This document shows, piece by piece, positions 1-13,079 of a DNA stretch of 64,000 bases. Source of the stretch: Cyclospora cayetanensis. Taxonomy: Eukaryota; Apicomplexa; Conoidasida; Eucoccidiorida; Eimeriidae. The notes under the pieces are model-generated. The model was not told where the DNA came from. It did no database searches and saw only the letters and a list, made by a program, of their open reading frames with translations. Both the position numbers and the translations under genes were made by a program. Location: NCBI RefSeq assembly GCF_002999335.1, contig NW_020312042.1, positions 80,103-144,102 on the forward strand. Reading direction: 5' to 3'. Every line of letters starts with the position of its first letter. Within the stretch, counting starts at the first letter, position 1.

Positions 1-1290
1 GACAGGAATACCTGCATTCTCTTCGGGGATGCAGCAGGGGCGGCAGTTTTAGCTGCACCTGACGTTGCACCCCCTGCCAAAGCAGCGAGCGCAAACAAGC
101 CCTTGGGCCTGCTCAGTTACGTGTTGCACAGCGACGGGAGCGAGCAGAAACAGATAATGCTACATTACAAGGGGACTGAAAATCCGCTGCCGTACATGCA
201 TGCGCCGGTGCGTACGTGTGTAAAATGTGGGGGTCGATTTAGTCTACTTTTAGTCATGATGGATTTCTACCTTCGACTCATCAATTCGCATCGCCCCTTG
301 GGCGAAGGCACAGCGCAGAGAATTGGCATTCTTTGCTCTTGCCTCACACCACACTGGATCCCGTAGCGGACTAGTGGTCCACAAGATCCTCACTCCGTTT
401 CCTACATTGTTTTGCTTCCTATGCCCTTTTTAGCCTGATACTTTTCAAATGTTTGACTATTTCTGCAGAGCGGGCGTCTGTGTCTGAGCCGCGGCTGCTT
501 CTCTCCCCTTTCCATGAACGGACGAGAGGTATTTAAATTCGTCTCCCGCAAAGTGCCCAGCTCCCTGGAATCCGTCCTCTCTGCTGCCAAGTTGAGAGGT
601 GAAGACGTTGACTGGCTCTTGATGCACCAGGCGAACAAACGCATTATCGATGCCGTAGCGGAGAGGCTCAATATTCCGAAACATAAAGTACGATGGACAG
701 CATGAAGAGACGAGGAACATGGAGTCTTTCGGTGATTTGGTGCTTGAACTCATTCTTGTGTGTGCTTTGACTTGTATTTGTTGCTCTGTTTTTTCCATTT
801 TGTGTTGGTGGTTAAACGCTCACGTGGTCGATTCTGCTTCTTATCGGGCATGCAGTGGATTTAGCTTTCATCTAGTATGCCTGCATGCATGAATACATGC
901 ATATGTATTTTTTTCATTACGTCTACGTTCTGACTTCCTCCACAGGTGCTGTGCAACCTGGAAGAATACGGCAATACTTCCGCGGCTTCCGTTCCTCTGT
1001 GTCTAAATGAAGCTGTGAGTTGTACAGGCAGCACCACGGCCAGCCTGTTGTCGTGAACTCATAGTGCCCACGCATTGCACCTGAATAAGCCCTGAGCAAA
1101 CGCAGCTGGTCGCGGTGTACACACCAGCCGATCTCGTGTTTTTATACGTGTTTTTATATCCAGTTGCACTTTTCTTTGTATTTTATACTTCAAGGTTCGG
1201 GCTGGGAAGGTTAAGGACGGTGACGTCATTGCCATGGCTGGATTTGGCGCGGGACTTACGTGGGCTGCTGCTGTCCTTCGCTACGGATAG
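1..1290 (+). CDS. fabH: Beta-ketoacyl-ACP synthase III (FabH), 3' part
   Basis: This is the C-terminal half of the enzyme that condenses acetyl-CoA with malonyl-ACP to start type II fatty acid synthesis, which in apicomplexans takes place in the apicoplast. Four exons join in phase: 1-207, 469-687, 946-1014 and 1195-1290. The first opens with an [12 protein letters not shown] block. Exon 2 has the active-site His in [10 protein letters not shown], and exon 3 has the active-site Asn in [12 protein letters not shown]. The last exon ends in [20 protein letters not shown], typical of the family C-terminus, then RYG and TAG. The catalytic Cys and any apicoplast leader lie upstream of the window. 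The exon 2 start (SGRLCLSRG, before MNGREVFKF) is the least certain junction. The protein family is clear; the organelle is inferred from the family. Confidence 0.93.
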
Positions 1291-2462
1291 AACTAAACAT
1301 CCAAAAATCCGCTACCCGCGAGCCGTGGATCCTCGTCAAGAAAGCACGGGCAGCAAGAGGAGCTTCCCTACCTTTTCTCACACATAGCTTGCGAAGCAAG
1401 GGACTCTTTCTGTTTGTCTTCCCTTTCTCCACCACCTGCTGCGGTGTCGGGAGGCCGAGGGGGTTCCTTGGGGCTTCTCATGGACTGTTTGAATTGCAGA
1501 TGCGCCTTGGATTGACGTTGATGCCAGATATATCATTTTACCACCAGTTAGCAGGGGCTCCCAGGCAGCCGGCTGCAACGGTGGGCGTCCCCGTGACACG
1601 CCAGCTTCGGTCATCTACCGGCTGGCCGGTCTGCATGTGCTCATAAACTGCAGCTAAGGGATCGCCCAAGGCTGTTAGAGATAAGCGCATCGCTCCCGCC
1701 TTGTTATTCGCTTTTTCCGCACGTGATCCAGCGAGGTGCTGTGCTTCGCGTTGCTGCACTGGTTTCTAAAATACTGCTCTCATATTATGCCGGTCGATGA
1801 AGAGAAACGCAACTAGCCGTCTTATCGATTATCAACATAGCTTTTACCCTTTGTGATTAATAAGCACAATAAAGGGGCTGCTAATACATCGTGGAAGGCA
1901 GCAAAACACCTCGTGCCTTTCGACTTGATCCATGTCACCACAAAACTTTATTACCACTTCCGTTTGCTGGGAACAGAACAGAGAGAAGCGCCAACACCAG
2001 AAACCCTGAAGGGTTGCGTGGCAAACTTGCGGGTCAGGGCAGGTAAGCCCCGGGCGCCTCCCTTCGGCGGGTGGCAAGGGCCGGTCTAACGGAAACAGCC
2101 AACTACTAATTATACTGCAGCAGCTAAACACGGGAGGCCCCCCTGACTGGCCAAAGGTGCGAATATCACCAAGCGAAAAGCCTTCTGCCTGTAATCAGCA
2201 AAGTGCTACGCTAGTTGCGAATGACTCAAAAAGACGACGGCGTATTATTCAGCCCTCTAGGCGTCGTATTCGCTCCTGGTACTGTGGCTCATCCTGCTAA
2301 CACATTTCGCGGCAACCTGCATTGCAATGGCACCGCCTACCTTTGGGTCATTGCTGAACATACGAAACCCCAGGGGCCCCCAGGCAAGTTTGTGTGAGAC
2401 TACCTCTGCCATAATTCTGCTGCAGGCATACATGGGGTTCAGTGGTCGGCAATTCGAGTCTA

Positions 2463-2642
2463 ATGATGCCATTGCTGCCGCTCCATCTTTTTGTTATTTC
2501 CATTGTGTTCGCAGTGATACCAGGCACCAGTAGCAGCGCTAAAATTAAGGCCTGCAACTCACAATCATCAGATATAGTTATACAGGAAATGGAAAGAGCC
2601 ATTGTGAGGGACGACTATTCATCTTTTATGATGACTGTATAA
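2463..2642 (+). CDS. Doubtful small ORF with signal-peptide-like start
   Basis: This 59-residue ORF starts at a real ATG. It begins MMPLLPLHLFVISIVFAVIP, which resembles a signal peptide, followed by a short polar tail containing one Cys. I recognise no family. It could be the first exon of a secreted protein, but I found no matching downstream exon. The isolated position in gene-poor DNA argues that it may be chance. Confidence 0.15.
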   Translation: MMPLLPLHLFVISIVFAVIPGTSSSAKIKACNSQSSDIVIQEMERAIVRDDYSSFMMTV

Positions 2643-4184
2643 ATTGAAGTCGATTTATGTTTCTCGCACCGGTTGCTCACCTTGAGTCCTAGCTCGACGA
2701 TGCAAAGCACAGTGGTAAGGATGTGGACTCCCTCTTCAGCGCTTGTGAGGGCCAGCCAGTCGTGAGCGAACCACCGGGATGCTGCAGTGGCAAATAAAGT
2801 AAGAGGCGGAGGTTTTGACTTTGTCTGGAGGCCCTGAACGGAGGACTAAAGGCAAATGGGCTACGCAAGTCGAATGTGAGCAGTGAATGGGATTCTCTTC
2901 AAGGGGTTCTGCCGCAGCTGGGAGTACGAAGGAATTGGGCTTCAATACTTAGTACGCACGCCAGAAAAGGAGGAAGATTGCATCTTGGACACAGGACATC
3001 ATCATGAAAAAGACCATCGCCCGCTGCTGTCGCTGAGACGGAAAGCAAGCAACAAGGGGAGCTCGTATGCGACTTTGTGGCGTACATGACCATCCTGAGC
3101 GATCTGCGCAATCTGTTTCGTAAGCTATGCCCAGTCCCATGTAACGCTATATATCACGCTTACACGACTCGAGCTACACTAACCTTTCGGTCTTCAGGGA
3201 CGTGGAAGAATGACCACCACAAATAGAGATATAGCGGAAAGTTAACGTCCGGCCGGGAGATACACGAAAAACCACCCAGGATAGCAACACAGAGCATGAG
3301 ACACTGCACGGCATCTCTTGCAGTCGCCATCTTCTATACAATCAAAGTGAACGAGACGAAGTCGAATTGGGGGAAGCGGTCCAAACCGGGAACAGTGTCT
3401 TGCGGTCAGGCACCACCAAACGATGAAGCGTCGGCGATGCTTCCAACGATCCAGGCGCTATGGTAATAAAAGTAATTCAGAGAGCTCGGAAACAACTTGA
3501 ATGTTGTTTTCTTGTACCAGAATGCGGGGCGTTGCATTATTTTGCTGCCACACATTCAGATGGGCAGGCGCCACTGTTGTCGGCGCTGCAAGCCTTCTGG
3601 GCCAATCGGAAACCAAATAAACTTTTTTTTCCAAAATTCAGAATGAGGCACTCAAAACAAACGTGACTGCCGGTTTCAAGTGTTAGCACGCATCGCAGGT
3701 CCCATTCTTGGGTTCGCAGGCTCTGAAGGCCGTCTGGGTGAAATGGCAGTGGGAAAGCACACGGTTTTCGGGTTTGACTTGGAAATTTGCCTTCTTCTTC
3801 ACCTTGGAAGCTTTAATGATTGCGCAAAGGTATGCACAATGTATTGGCGTAATATCACTCACGCCCTGCTGTGCACACGAGACCGTTGGCATTTGCAGGG
3901 GCTTCTACGGGCTGTGGGAATGCCCGCGACGGTCCACTGACGAACACTCAAAATAGTTGAGACCACTAACTCCAGACTAGGAAAAAATAAGGCGTAGGCA
4001 AACTCGAACCTTCTCACTTTTGGAAGAAGAAGCTAAACGCAGAGGGCTAACAAATGTGGAGCACGGTGACGCCCCATGCGTGTACTGGATCATTTTTAAA
4101 AAGTTAATGACTTGAAACACGGCTACAAATCTGGAGGTCACCCTATTATTTCATGTGGACATAACACATCTTTTCGAGCCTTAT

Positions 4185-4400
4185 ATGCTCACAATGCGGG
4201 TACTTTCCCTCTTTGCTGGTATAGTCGTCATGTTGATGAGCAGTCTGAACTTAGCAACAGCACAGCTTGCGGAACTCCTTTCGCTGTTTGTGCAAGCGAA
4301 TTGTATTAGGACGGATCTGAAAATAACGCTGAACAGCTACATATACTCGCATTATGAGTCTCCGTTTGTGTGTAGGATCCACTGTTACATCGCCTTTTAA
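4185..4400 (+). CDS. Doubtful small ORF with signal-peptide-like start
   Basis: This 71-residue ORF starts MLTMRVLSLFAGIVVMLMSS, a hydrophobic stretch with an Ala-rich end like a signal peptide. A second ATG three codons in is equally possible. The remainder has two Cys and no recognisable motif. It may be a secreted-protein first exon or chance. I see no partner exon that settles the matter. Confidence 0.15.
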   Translation: MLTMRVLSLFAGIVVMLMSSLNLATAQLAELLSLFVQANCIRTDLKITLNSYIYSHYESPFVCRIHCYIAF

Positions 4401-4699
4401 TTGCTGACTGTAACTAAAAGACAAAGTACACGTGTAAGATACGTGACTCACCGTCAGCACCCTTCATAAAAATGCAGCCTACAAATACAAGCTGAGTCAC
4501 GTAAAAAGTCGAGCGGCGTTTTCCGAAGGAGCTGTTCTGCCGTGCCCTGAAAAATCGATGCCGTGTGCTAAGAACAGAGAAGTGCAGCTAGGTAGAAAAC
4601 CTGAACCCTCAGGCAAATTCAGGCCGCTACTCATGCTGACATAGGGTATACGTACACATAGTACGTTGTTTAAACAGAGCGTCGCCTCTGCCTTGCTAG

Positions 4700-5203
4700 G
4701 GGTCAAATGCAATAATAACCCCCAAGCCAGGGTGCGAAAGAGTTGGTCAAGCAGGCAAAGCCATTCTTCCCTAGTTACCCTTAAGTCCCATATAAGGTAC
4801 TTACATGCAACCGTAACAGCTTTCTTACTGGGCTTTATCATCCCATTGTGGGTCCAAAAATTCTTGGTTTGGGCACACAATACATGATCGATGGCAGAAG
4901 AGGGCTCGTCTTGTGAGAATGCTCCAAACTCAGGGATTCAACTCTGAGGCATTCATTTTTGGTGTTCATAAGGTGCGCTGCTGCCTCAGTATAGGCCAGA
5001 CACTCAGAGTTCTCAGTTGTTCCTAGAAAGAATTGTGTTATTGTATCCCCTTGATATAAAATTGGAGTGCCGTTGGCCAACACGGCCAGAGGCAGTGAAA
5101 AAGCAGCTAGGTTACCGTCAAAGTGACTCAACAATTTCACATTTTCACTATACGCGCTGGCATATATCTTCCATCCCAAAAAACAGCTATCTGCTCCAAC
5201 CAC
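4700..5203 (-). mobile_element. Possible Ty1/copia-like RNase H relic
   Basis: On the minus strand two overlapping frames together resemble the end of a copia-type polyprotein. The frame 5203-4838 contains LSHFDGNLAAF, then NGTPILYQGDTI, then a TENSECLAYTEAAAHL stretch, and later LPSIMYC. These recall the copia RNase H pattern of DADWA, GTPISW, STTEAEY and YCDN. The frame then shifts, and KKAVTVACKYLIWDLRV recalls the SKHIDIRYHFIRDLV segment that follows. Key acidic residues are missing and the frame is broken, so this is a fossil. The resemblance was judged by eye only. Confidence 0.4.
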
Positions 5204-7283
5204 GCTGGATGCGATTAGTAGAACTCAGAAAACAGAGTCGACTACACTGAGGCTTACCCCAGTGAAAATCAGTAAATATACTGACCCCCGAATACAGGCT
5301 TACCCCGTCACACCTGCATCCACAAGGGATGTAGCATTGGTAGTGGTGATACGGAGATACAGGCTGACGGCGGTAACTATAGAGGCAGGTGTGTCATGGT
5401 TTGCATATTAGTACTGGTATAGATTCAGCCTATTCTCTAGCATTCATGTGCTTTAGTGTTATGCGTTCTGCAGAGTATATATTGCGTCACAAGCTGGCGT
5501 TTGAAAAAAATAGGCAGAGTGCCAACGGCGACAAAGGGATTTGGCCCGGTCTACGGTACACCAGTCGACCTCCATGCACTGAATACACCTCTGGAATGAT
5601 ATCTTTTAAATGTAGAAAGTCTTGCGGTACTCATTTACAGTTAAGCCATTAAGCTGCGAGTCTGGAGAGGAGGCATCATCCTTTCCGGGAACTGGGGAAT
5701 CGTTTGGGCAGTATATATGACCCCAGCACAATTCGCATTCAAGTAGACAGAAAAATACCAATATGCAAAAGAACGTTTTTCTTGGGGCCCAGCGGCTTTC
5801 TGGCTTCCTGTTATGGAGACAGTGTGACGGCTTGTCACTGCAGTGTGGGTAAGATATAAATGTATTCGTTCATCCTTCCTTTCCGTGTCATGCAGTGGAG
5901 CCAAGATTGACACAACAATTAGGTTGAAAGAAATACTGCTTCAGCTGCCAGTAAATCCTACTGGTTTCGGTATATCCAAAGCCCTCTACTGTTGCGTTTG
6001 CAACCTGGTCGCTTTCCATTCGACCTTGGTGTTTTTGCAGGCTTGCCTCCATACTGCTGCCAGCATGTAACGCCACGCTAAGTTGATGCTCATATAATCT
6101 AACTCATTACAGGTTTTTGTCTGACTTCCACTGATCAACTTATAGACACCTCAATCTTTGTCTTTCCGACGTATACGCATTGTCTAGTACACAAGTGTAT
6201 GCGTGCATGAGTACTCAATCGGTATTATACACAACTATCACATTATACACTAGAGACTCCCCTACATACAGGCATTACATGTTCCATGGCTATTCAAATG
6301 CAAGATGCACGAATATCACCTCAAGAAGTGGCATCCCTTAGCTTTTTCATATGAAATACAGACCTATCTGCAACAGGAAAGACAAAACTTCTGTTCGCCC
6401 TTTCCCCCTAAAGAGATTGCAAATTTCTTCTTAGGTCAATTTAAGCAGCATACTGATAGAGTACTGGTTGAAACAGTTCTTAGCCGGTGGCTGCTGCTAT
6501 TGCTATTTTTTGAAACTAAACACTGGCAGATGGTACAAAGCGGTGTGCCCAAATGCTAAAGCACGGATTTGTAGCTTTACCTCCACTAAACAGGAACAAA
6601 TGTTACGGGGTAGCCTGCCCAGGTAAAGCTAACGAAACACTACCAGGGCAAACTACAGCTTCCTGTTCCATTTTGGCTTCTCAAAACAAATAAATAGTGC
6701 ATATGTGTCCTTTTACCTATACCACCAGCACAGCGAGGTCATTCATCACTCTATTCGATCGCTTTCAAAAAAAACTCTCGCAATGCACCAAGGCAAAAGC
6801 CACTTTCTTCCCACAGGCCTCACTCTCAATATGGAGGGCAAGGAGCGTCCTGTAGGTGAAGCAAGAGGCCACAGACAAACCGAGTACGCATGGGCTTCAA
6901 CAACTATGATGTAGAAGCCAGCGAAGAAGCCAGTAGGCCTCTGACATTCGAGGCAGCTTCTCCATGCCCAGCATAGAAGGGATGCTCTTTCTCGTCCCTG
7001 TGGCGTTGTAGAACGCACTGAATGATGGAAAAAGGGCCCCGATGATTGTCCTTCACCTGCAGGTGTTGTGGAAATGCTGCTCGCTTAAAGGATAACCTTT
7101 GGCGCAATCTGCCAGAGGATAATATGGTCACTAAGAGCACCACATGGGCTCAGCAAACGGCAAGGCACAGCAATTCATCCAACATAGACTATTGGATTTC
7201 TGAACACACAAATAGACTTGAGCGCAACCATCCAAAAGCAAATCTCCTCACTAGGAGATGCTTCAGCACATTAGTGTTCTCAC
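5204..7283. other. Gene-poor stretch, no supported gene
   Basis: I see no conserved domain or plausible exon chain between the possible copia-like relic and the alanine dehydrogenase stop codon. The short ORFs present have no recognisable motifs and mostly begin at non-ATG codons. Confidence 0.5.
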
Positions 7284-8775
7284 TCATGCGGACAAAACAG
7301 GTTTGAGCCCCCCATCGGGTAATTCTCGCAATTCAAAAACAGGAAGATCAAAGGCCTCCCCAATTCCTTTATGAATCACCTTGCCTTCTAGGATATTAAT
7401 GCCCTTCCTTAAAGCCTTGTTTTTTGCGCATGCTTCCCTCCATCCCAGATTAGCAAGTTGCACGATATAAGGAATCGTTGCATTTGTCAGAGCGGTGGTA
7501 GAGGTAACAGGAACAGCTCCAGGCATGTTCGCCACCCCGTAGTGCACGATGTTGTTTACCGTGTAGATTGGTGCTTCGTGATATGTCATTCTGCTGGTCT
7601 CGCAGCAGCCTCCGTGATCAACTGCGACGTCCACTATGACAGTGCCTGGCTTCATCAGGTTTAAGTGGTCCTTGCGGAGGATCTTGGGGGTCCGATACCC
7701 AGGCAGCAGTACTGCACCAATCACTAAGTCAGTAGTCAGTAGCTCCTCCTTCAGTACTTCCTCACACGAATAACGGGTTGTGCAGTTCCGCGGCAGGATA
7801 TCGTCCTAACACAGCCGGTACCAACATCAGTATGCGCAATTTACGCGAAAAGGGACAAAATATATACTTTGAGCAACAAGAAAGTAGACTGTCCTGATGC
7901 AGTACATTTACCGCCTACAGTTTAGCGCTCGTTCCAGTGTGCAGTTGCTTACAAGGTATCTGAGTCTGGGAAGGCTCTTGTCCATGATAACAACATTAGC
8001 TCCAAAACCTGCTGCAGCTTTTGCTGCATTCAGTCCAACAACACCTCCTCCTATGATTAAAACCTTTCCATGCGGCACCCCGGGAACCCCGCCAAGCAAC
8101 ACACCTTTCCCACCGGTGCTGGATGAAAGGTAGTGCATACCCTCTTGTATAGCCATTCGCCCAGCCACCTCTGACATAGGCTCCAGCAGGGCCAGGACTG
8201 AGCCCGCTTCCTCTACTGTTTCGTAAGCAATGCAGACAGCTTGAGTCTGGATCATTGCCTCAGTTAGTTGCCTGCTAGCCGCGAAATGAAAGTATGTAAA
8301 CACTATTTGCCCACTGCGAAAGTAGATGAACTCTTCAGGCATCGGTTCCTTCACCTGGGAAGGAAACAACAGACATACCATTACATGCTTGCCACTGATT
8401 TCCCATTGGCTATCCGACTGCTTTCCTAGTTATCTAGCCCCTCTTCCCAATTCAGCTGTATCCGCTTCAGAATCAAAGAGCCGCAGATGTGCACATTAAG
8501 CACACCATCATCCTGTTGACTTAACAAGTTATAGCAGAGACCATCATTTTGCTCACCTTGACTATCATATCAGCTCTACCAAAGATTTCCCTCGGCGAGT
8601 CCACGATTTCCGCCCCTGCTTGCACATATTGCGCATCCGCTGCTCCTGCGGCTAGGCCAGCTCCCTTTTGGATTAACACCGTGTGCCCATTACGCACGAG
8701 CTCAGCTACTCCCCATGGTAGTAGGCCTACCCTCCCTTCTTGGGGCTTTGCCTCTTTGGGGCACCCGACAATCAT
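7284..8775 (-). CDS. ald: Alanine dehydrogenase, NAD-dependent
   Basis: The enzyme interconverts L-alanine with pyruvate and ammonia using NAD. Three exons join in phase 0: 8775-8557, 8354-7953 and 7805-7284, giving 380 residues, close to the roughly 370 usual for the family. The N-terminus MIVGCPKEAKPQEGRVGLLP is the classical start, so the ATG at 8775 is well supported and no targeting leader is seen. Substrate-site residues are in DMIVKVKEP (Lys) and FTYFHFAA (His). The Rossmann motif is VLIIGGGVVGLNAAKAA, and the catalytic Asp lies in VDVAVDHGGCCETSR. The family's C-terminal block begins PGAVPVTSTTALTNATIPY. All key residues are intact. It is of bacterial type, as in other coccidia where a homologue is known. 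Pyridine nucleotide transhydrogenase alpha is related but fits less well. Confidence 0.95.
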
Positions 8776-10400
8776 CTTGATGACAACGACTGGGAGTTGC
8801 TCACAGCCCTCGTGGTGTGCGATACCTGGGCTCTTATAAGTCAGGTGGAAGATCTCTGGTGTGTCTGCGCCTGAAATCTTAGCAGTTGTCCAAAGTCAGC
8901 GTTGCGCAATAAAAGCGACCGTTAGTGCTCTGAAAAGCCAAATAGCCATCGGCAGGCAGGTGACCACGGGTAGCCGTCCAGCTGACTGACGCTGTCATTA
9001 GGAGCGAATAATACACCTTCGAACATGATTCGGGTAAAAACGTACTAGATAGGGTTTAAATTATTTGTAATATAGTAAGAGCACAGTAAATGCCGGTTTG
9101 CTTCTTCCTCCTCCCATCCCCACCACCGGGCTGTTTGTCGATGCTTGCTCAACGCTCGAAGCATCTACACGTTTCCCGTTTTTCTCAGTCTCCTGTGTGT
9201 CTGCCTGTCTATCTCTTTGTATCCTCTAGAAATTATCTTGGGTTGAGTGTCACTGACCCTCTTCAACAAAGGTTTCACACTTGCTCAGAGCCATGTAGCT
9301 GTTTCGTATAAAATAATAACTGCGGGGCCTCTGGACCGCATTGGAATCAAGCAACCAGATTTGGCTGGTGGAAACCACCAAAATCTATTTGCTGCTCTCA
9401 TAGCACCACAGATTTACTACGTAGAAGTACTAAATATCCCACCAAAATTTCATTCCGAGCCCACAGAAATTAAGTGGCATGTAATATCAAGATGCAGCTT
9501 GAAGATATAGATCCGGCATCTGATACAACTTTGTGCTATGCTCCTGGTTTCGCAAGAGGCATGATGTGATGCACCTTTTCTCTGCTGACTACCCTTACGT
9601 AAAGCAGTAGATGCGATACCACCAATGCCATACAGCTAGGGCTGGACCAGTGTGTGTCTGCAGTTCAAAGGAAGGTCTCAAACCTTAAACCCTTTTTCGT
9701 CTCCACAGGAACTAACGTAAGGAACGTAAGGATCCACAAACAAACAAAGATTGGGAGATGCACCTAATGTATCGCATTTTCACGAAGAAGAGTCAACAGA
9801 AAATTCCCCAAACTTTTAAAGATTGTCAGTATTATGTACATACCGGTACACATATATGTCATCAAACTCTGCGCAAGCCGAGCACTCTGGAGTGCACACT
9901 GCCGACAAATTATTGTGGATTTTCTTGAATGGCGGATACGCTTGCTCTCGCTATGGCTTAAGGGGTTAGACCACTGTAAGCGAGCAAGATGTATATGGGT
10001 ATTGACAGAAACTAGGCTAACTTCTGCATTTCAAAACGCATAAATCAAGCAAAATCCGATGCCTTTAGCATATCCAGCCGCTGACGATAGTGTAGATAGG
10101 TAAAGCTTTAGAGCAAGAGGCACAAGTTGGACAACTACTACCTAATACTCTTTCCAGAGCAGTTGAAAAAAAGAAGCGTTGGTTCGCAAAGACCACAACG
10201 CGAACTAAGAACTGCCTAATCAGTGGTTTATCTCATCCCAGCCGAAGTGTCATGTCAAGTGGTTGTAGGTTCAGCAGTCACTTGGCGATTGAAAGACCGG
10301 CCGCTAAGGCACCCACAAATTATAAACTGCGTGAATTTCTCTGGAGCGAATGAGCGAAAGTCCTGAGCCTTTAACTTATGAAAAATAGTGCATTTGTACA
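8776..10400. other. Gene-poor stretch upstream of alanine dehydrogenase
   Basis: This interval should include the alanine dehydrogenase promoter and 5' UTR, but I can define no element in it. No conserved coding motif was found on either strand. Confidence 0.5.
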
Positions 10401-11080
10401 GCTCCCCCTAAAACTTTCGTCAAAAAAACACCCAACTCCTGATTGAATACAACCCCAAAAAAGGCATTGAATGCTTTGCAGAAGGAGCTCCCGCCTTTTC
10501 CTGCCGCCACCCTCCAGGGTTTTGTACTGAGGGTAGGGGGTCTGCTCAGGTGCGCGTAGACTTACCCTCTATGCACTTTGACGATAAACAGCTAATTGCA
10601 CATAGCATCTTGGGCAAACGCACACAGCACTACGTCTTTTTGTATCGAGTTGACGGTTTACCGCGGGAAATAAGGTATACAAACAGACAATGTACTTTGT
10701 CACCCCTCTCTAAGTCTTGGCTAAATATGATAATTGTAGTAGAAAGCATTGATTCGTACGTCAGCTCTTGACATCTACCTCATGTACACTTCAAAATACG
10801 CGCCCTCACGTCCCCTACCTGTCCGTCCCGAGCAACTGCATGCACGGCGTCGGAAGAGTACACGCCGTATTCCTACTCTCCAGGAAAAATGAAACGCGAA
10901 ACCAGTGCAACCGCAGAAATAAAAGGCTAAAGTAAACAATAGCAAGCAGCGAACGAGGGGCCGGACCTGCACGTTCGCGGCGAAGCGATGGCTCGTTGTC
11001 GTCGGTGTGCTGAATGTGTTGGGCTTCTAGTACGAGAAAACAGACTACAAGTAAGCGATAAAAACGAAATTGAATTACCC
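10400..11080 (-). repeat. LTR copy A (approximate ends)
   Basis: The reverse complement of 10780-11080 aligns by eye with 15400-15760 (+) and with the reverse complement of 35280-35640. Shared landmarks are a stretch with AGCCATCGC, a CTCGTTCGCTGCTTGC-like run, a CGACGG...AGGTA motif, and a GAGGTAGATGT end. The part toward 10400 is more diverged, so that edge is soft. It lies downstream, in minus-strand sense, of an integrase relic, as a 3' LTR would. Confidence 0.55.
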
Positions 11081-11859
11081 ACTAGCTTAACAGTGCTCTA
11101 GCGTCTCGTAGAGCAAATTTTGATTGCGAATTCATGCGGCCCATCCAACATAGTCGACTTCAAAACCTAATACTTTGGTCTCCACATTAGCCTAGGTGTA
11201 GAGAACACCTATTTAAGCAATGCACATAGATAAAGGTAATCGTTTCAGGCATTGAGCATGCACTGGGGAACCGAAAACATAAGAAACGCGAAAACGCCAT
11301 CCACAGCAACTAGCTATGCTAAAGAGAACAAGCTGCAACGAAGCCCAAACCTGCTACTCTGTCAACCACTGAGGCTGGCACTCATCAACAAAGTTCACTG
11401 GAAGCTCCTGATGAGTGCGTCGAAGGCGCTTAACAAGCCTGGATTTCATTATTGGGTTTTCTATCGATCCGCCGCCTGCGTGCTAATCGCCTGCCTGCAA
11501 GGCAAAGCTCGGAACGAATTGGTTGCTTTGAAACTTTTGTAAGAGTACAACAGCGATAATTCTGTAACACCTCCAACTTTTAGGAAACTTGACAAAGTCA
11601 ATCAATTAATGCGTGATAGAAATGTAGTTGATCCTAGCCCCCTAACCGGGAACCTCTCCTGAGTAGCTTCTAGTGCGTCTCATACGGCCTACAATCGTCC
11701 AAGACCAAATATCCAAGCTCAAAACACACACCCGACCTCCCTTTATTAGCATTAGGCGCTTCTTTCTTCTGAAAGTTCGGCATGCATTTTCATGCAGAAG
11801 TCACCTGATCTCTAGATCCCTCCGCTGCTAAAGGTGGCTACCGATTCTGGAATGGAATG

Positions 11860-12330
11860 CAGGCTACAAGCCCCTCATCGGAGAGGGGCACCTCGGCGTA
11901 GGCCAGAGTGCAGGAGGACAAAGGGTAGACGAGTGTAGTGTTGTTGTATGAATCCGCTCATTGCAAAAAAGAAAACAAAGCCAAGCAACAGGATTTTTGT
12001 GAGCACGGAGTTTCAAGTGCGGAGAACTGCCCTTGCTGCGCCCGATCTGTCCAGATGCCTCGGAATCCTTTCCAGCGGTCATGTGACAAGCAATGTGTAG
12101 GCGGGTCACATGGCATGTTCTAACGCACTGATACACCTCAGATCCCTATCCAAAACGATGCTCCTGGGAAATCAATGAAGCTATTAAACATAAGTAAAAA
12201 ACAATTGAGCGACCGCTTCAGCGTTGAAAGGGCTGGAGCAAGGGATGAAATGGGTAAATTTACTTAGTCCGTCAACAACTACGTACACATTATTCTGACC
12301 CTTGATCTCCGCAGTCCAAATAGAAAATGC
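11860..12330 (-). mobile_element. Ty3/gypsy relic A: integrase remains
   Basis: The reverse complement of about 12300-12243 reads VYVVVDGLSKFTHFIP, matching the gypsy integrase core motif around the first catalytic Asp. Near 12150-12130 it reads DRDLRC, corresponding to the DRDPRF motif around the second Asp. The frame at 12136-11864 continues with VTRLHIACHMTAGKDSEASG, equivalent to the HMTAAYHPQTDG segment, and an HTTTLHSSTL stretch. Several frames and lost residues show decay. LTR copy A lies just beyond. Sequence at 12350-13050 is probably more of the same element but is too worn to assign. Confidence 0.75.
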
Positions 12331-13079
12331 ATGGAAGGTTCACTAATCTTCATAACGCAAGGATTTAGAAGGCTATCAAAGCTAGATATCAGCTCAGCTT
12401 GCATAGAAGGTCTCATCAGCACCGTCCGTCACCTCTATGGTGAAACCAGGCATCATTACGTAGCTGTAGGCATGCTGTTTGTGACCCAACGGCAGGCGCG
12501 CATGCGGCCACACCTGTCCATTGTGTAGGTCAATATGCCACAAAGTGCTTAGAAGAAGCACCTGCTGGTCTCCTCAAGACTGTCCATCTTGTCTACGGCG
12601 ATCGCCATAGGGTCTATGCCTTGACTAAATGAGGCAAAGTGTTGATGCGGGCGTTGCAGCAGCGCAGTAAGACAGGAAGTCCTGGGCTGTATCCCCACTT
12701 CGTGGCCCTAAAACTGGTTCTTTATCAGTTTTTTGAACATTCAACCGACGAGCAGTAGTAGTGGGCAAATATCAGGGCGGCAGGTACTCAGACGCTAAGA
12801 ATTTTTCGAGCTGCCATTAGTCTAGCAGCATTCTGATCGGCCGGCGCCTCTTCTGAAGCTAATCCAGGTCAGCATCAAGCTATGAAATGCAGTATCGGAA
12901 GCCGTCACAGCATACAGAGGATATTGAATGGCAGTCGGATGACTCGTGAAAAGAGCAAAGTGCGAAATTCTAGCAGCGGTTGTGGGCATCGCTGGTGCTA
13001 GTGCCGGCAGAGGATGGGAGAGGGAGCCAGTGCGTTAGGTTGTAGCCCTTGTACAAGTTTGCTGCAGCTCAGAATTTCC

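Larger units (their letters stand above)
1291..4690. other. Gene-poor stretch, no supported gene
   Basis: This interval follows the FabH stop codon. I find no conserved protein motif and no exon chain on either strand. Two short ORFs with a hydrophobic N-terminus, at 2463-2642 and 4185-4400 (+), are listed separately as doubtful. The rest looks like non-coding or decayed sequence. Confidence 0.5.
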
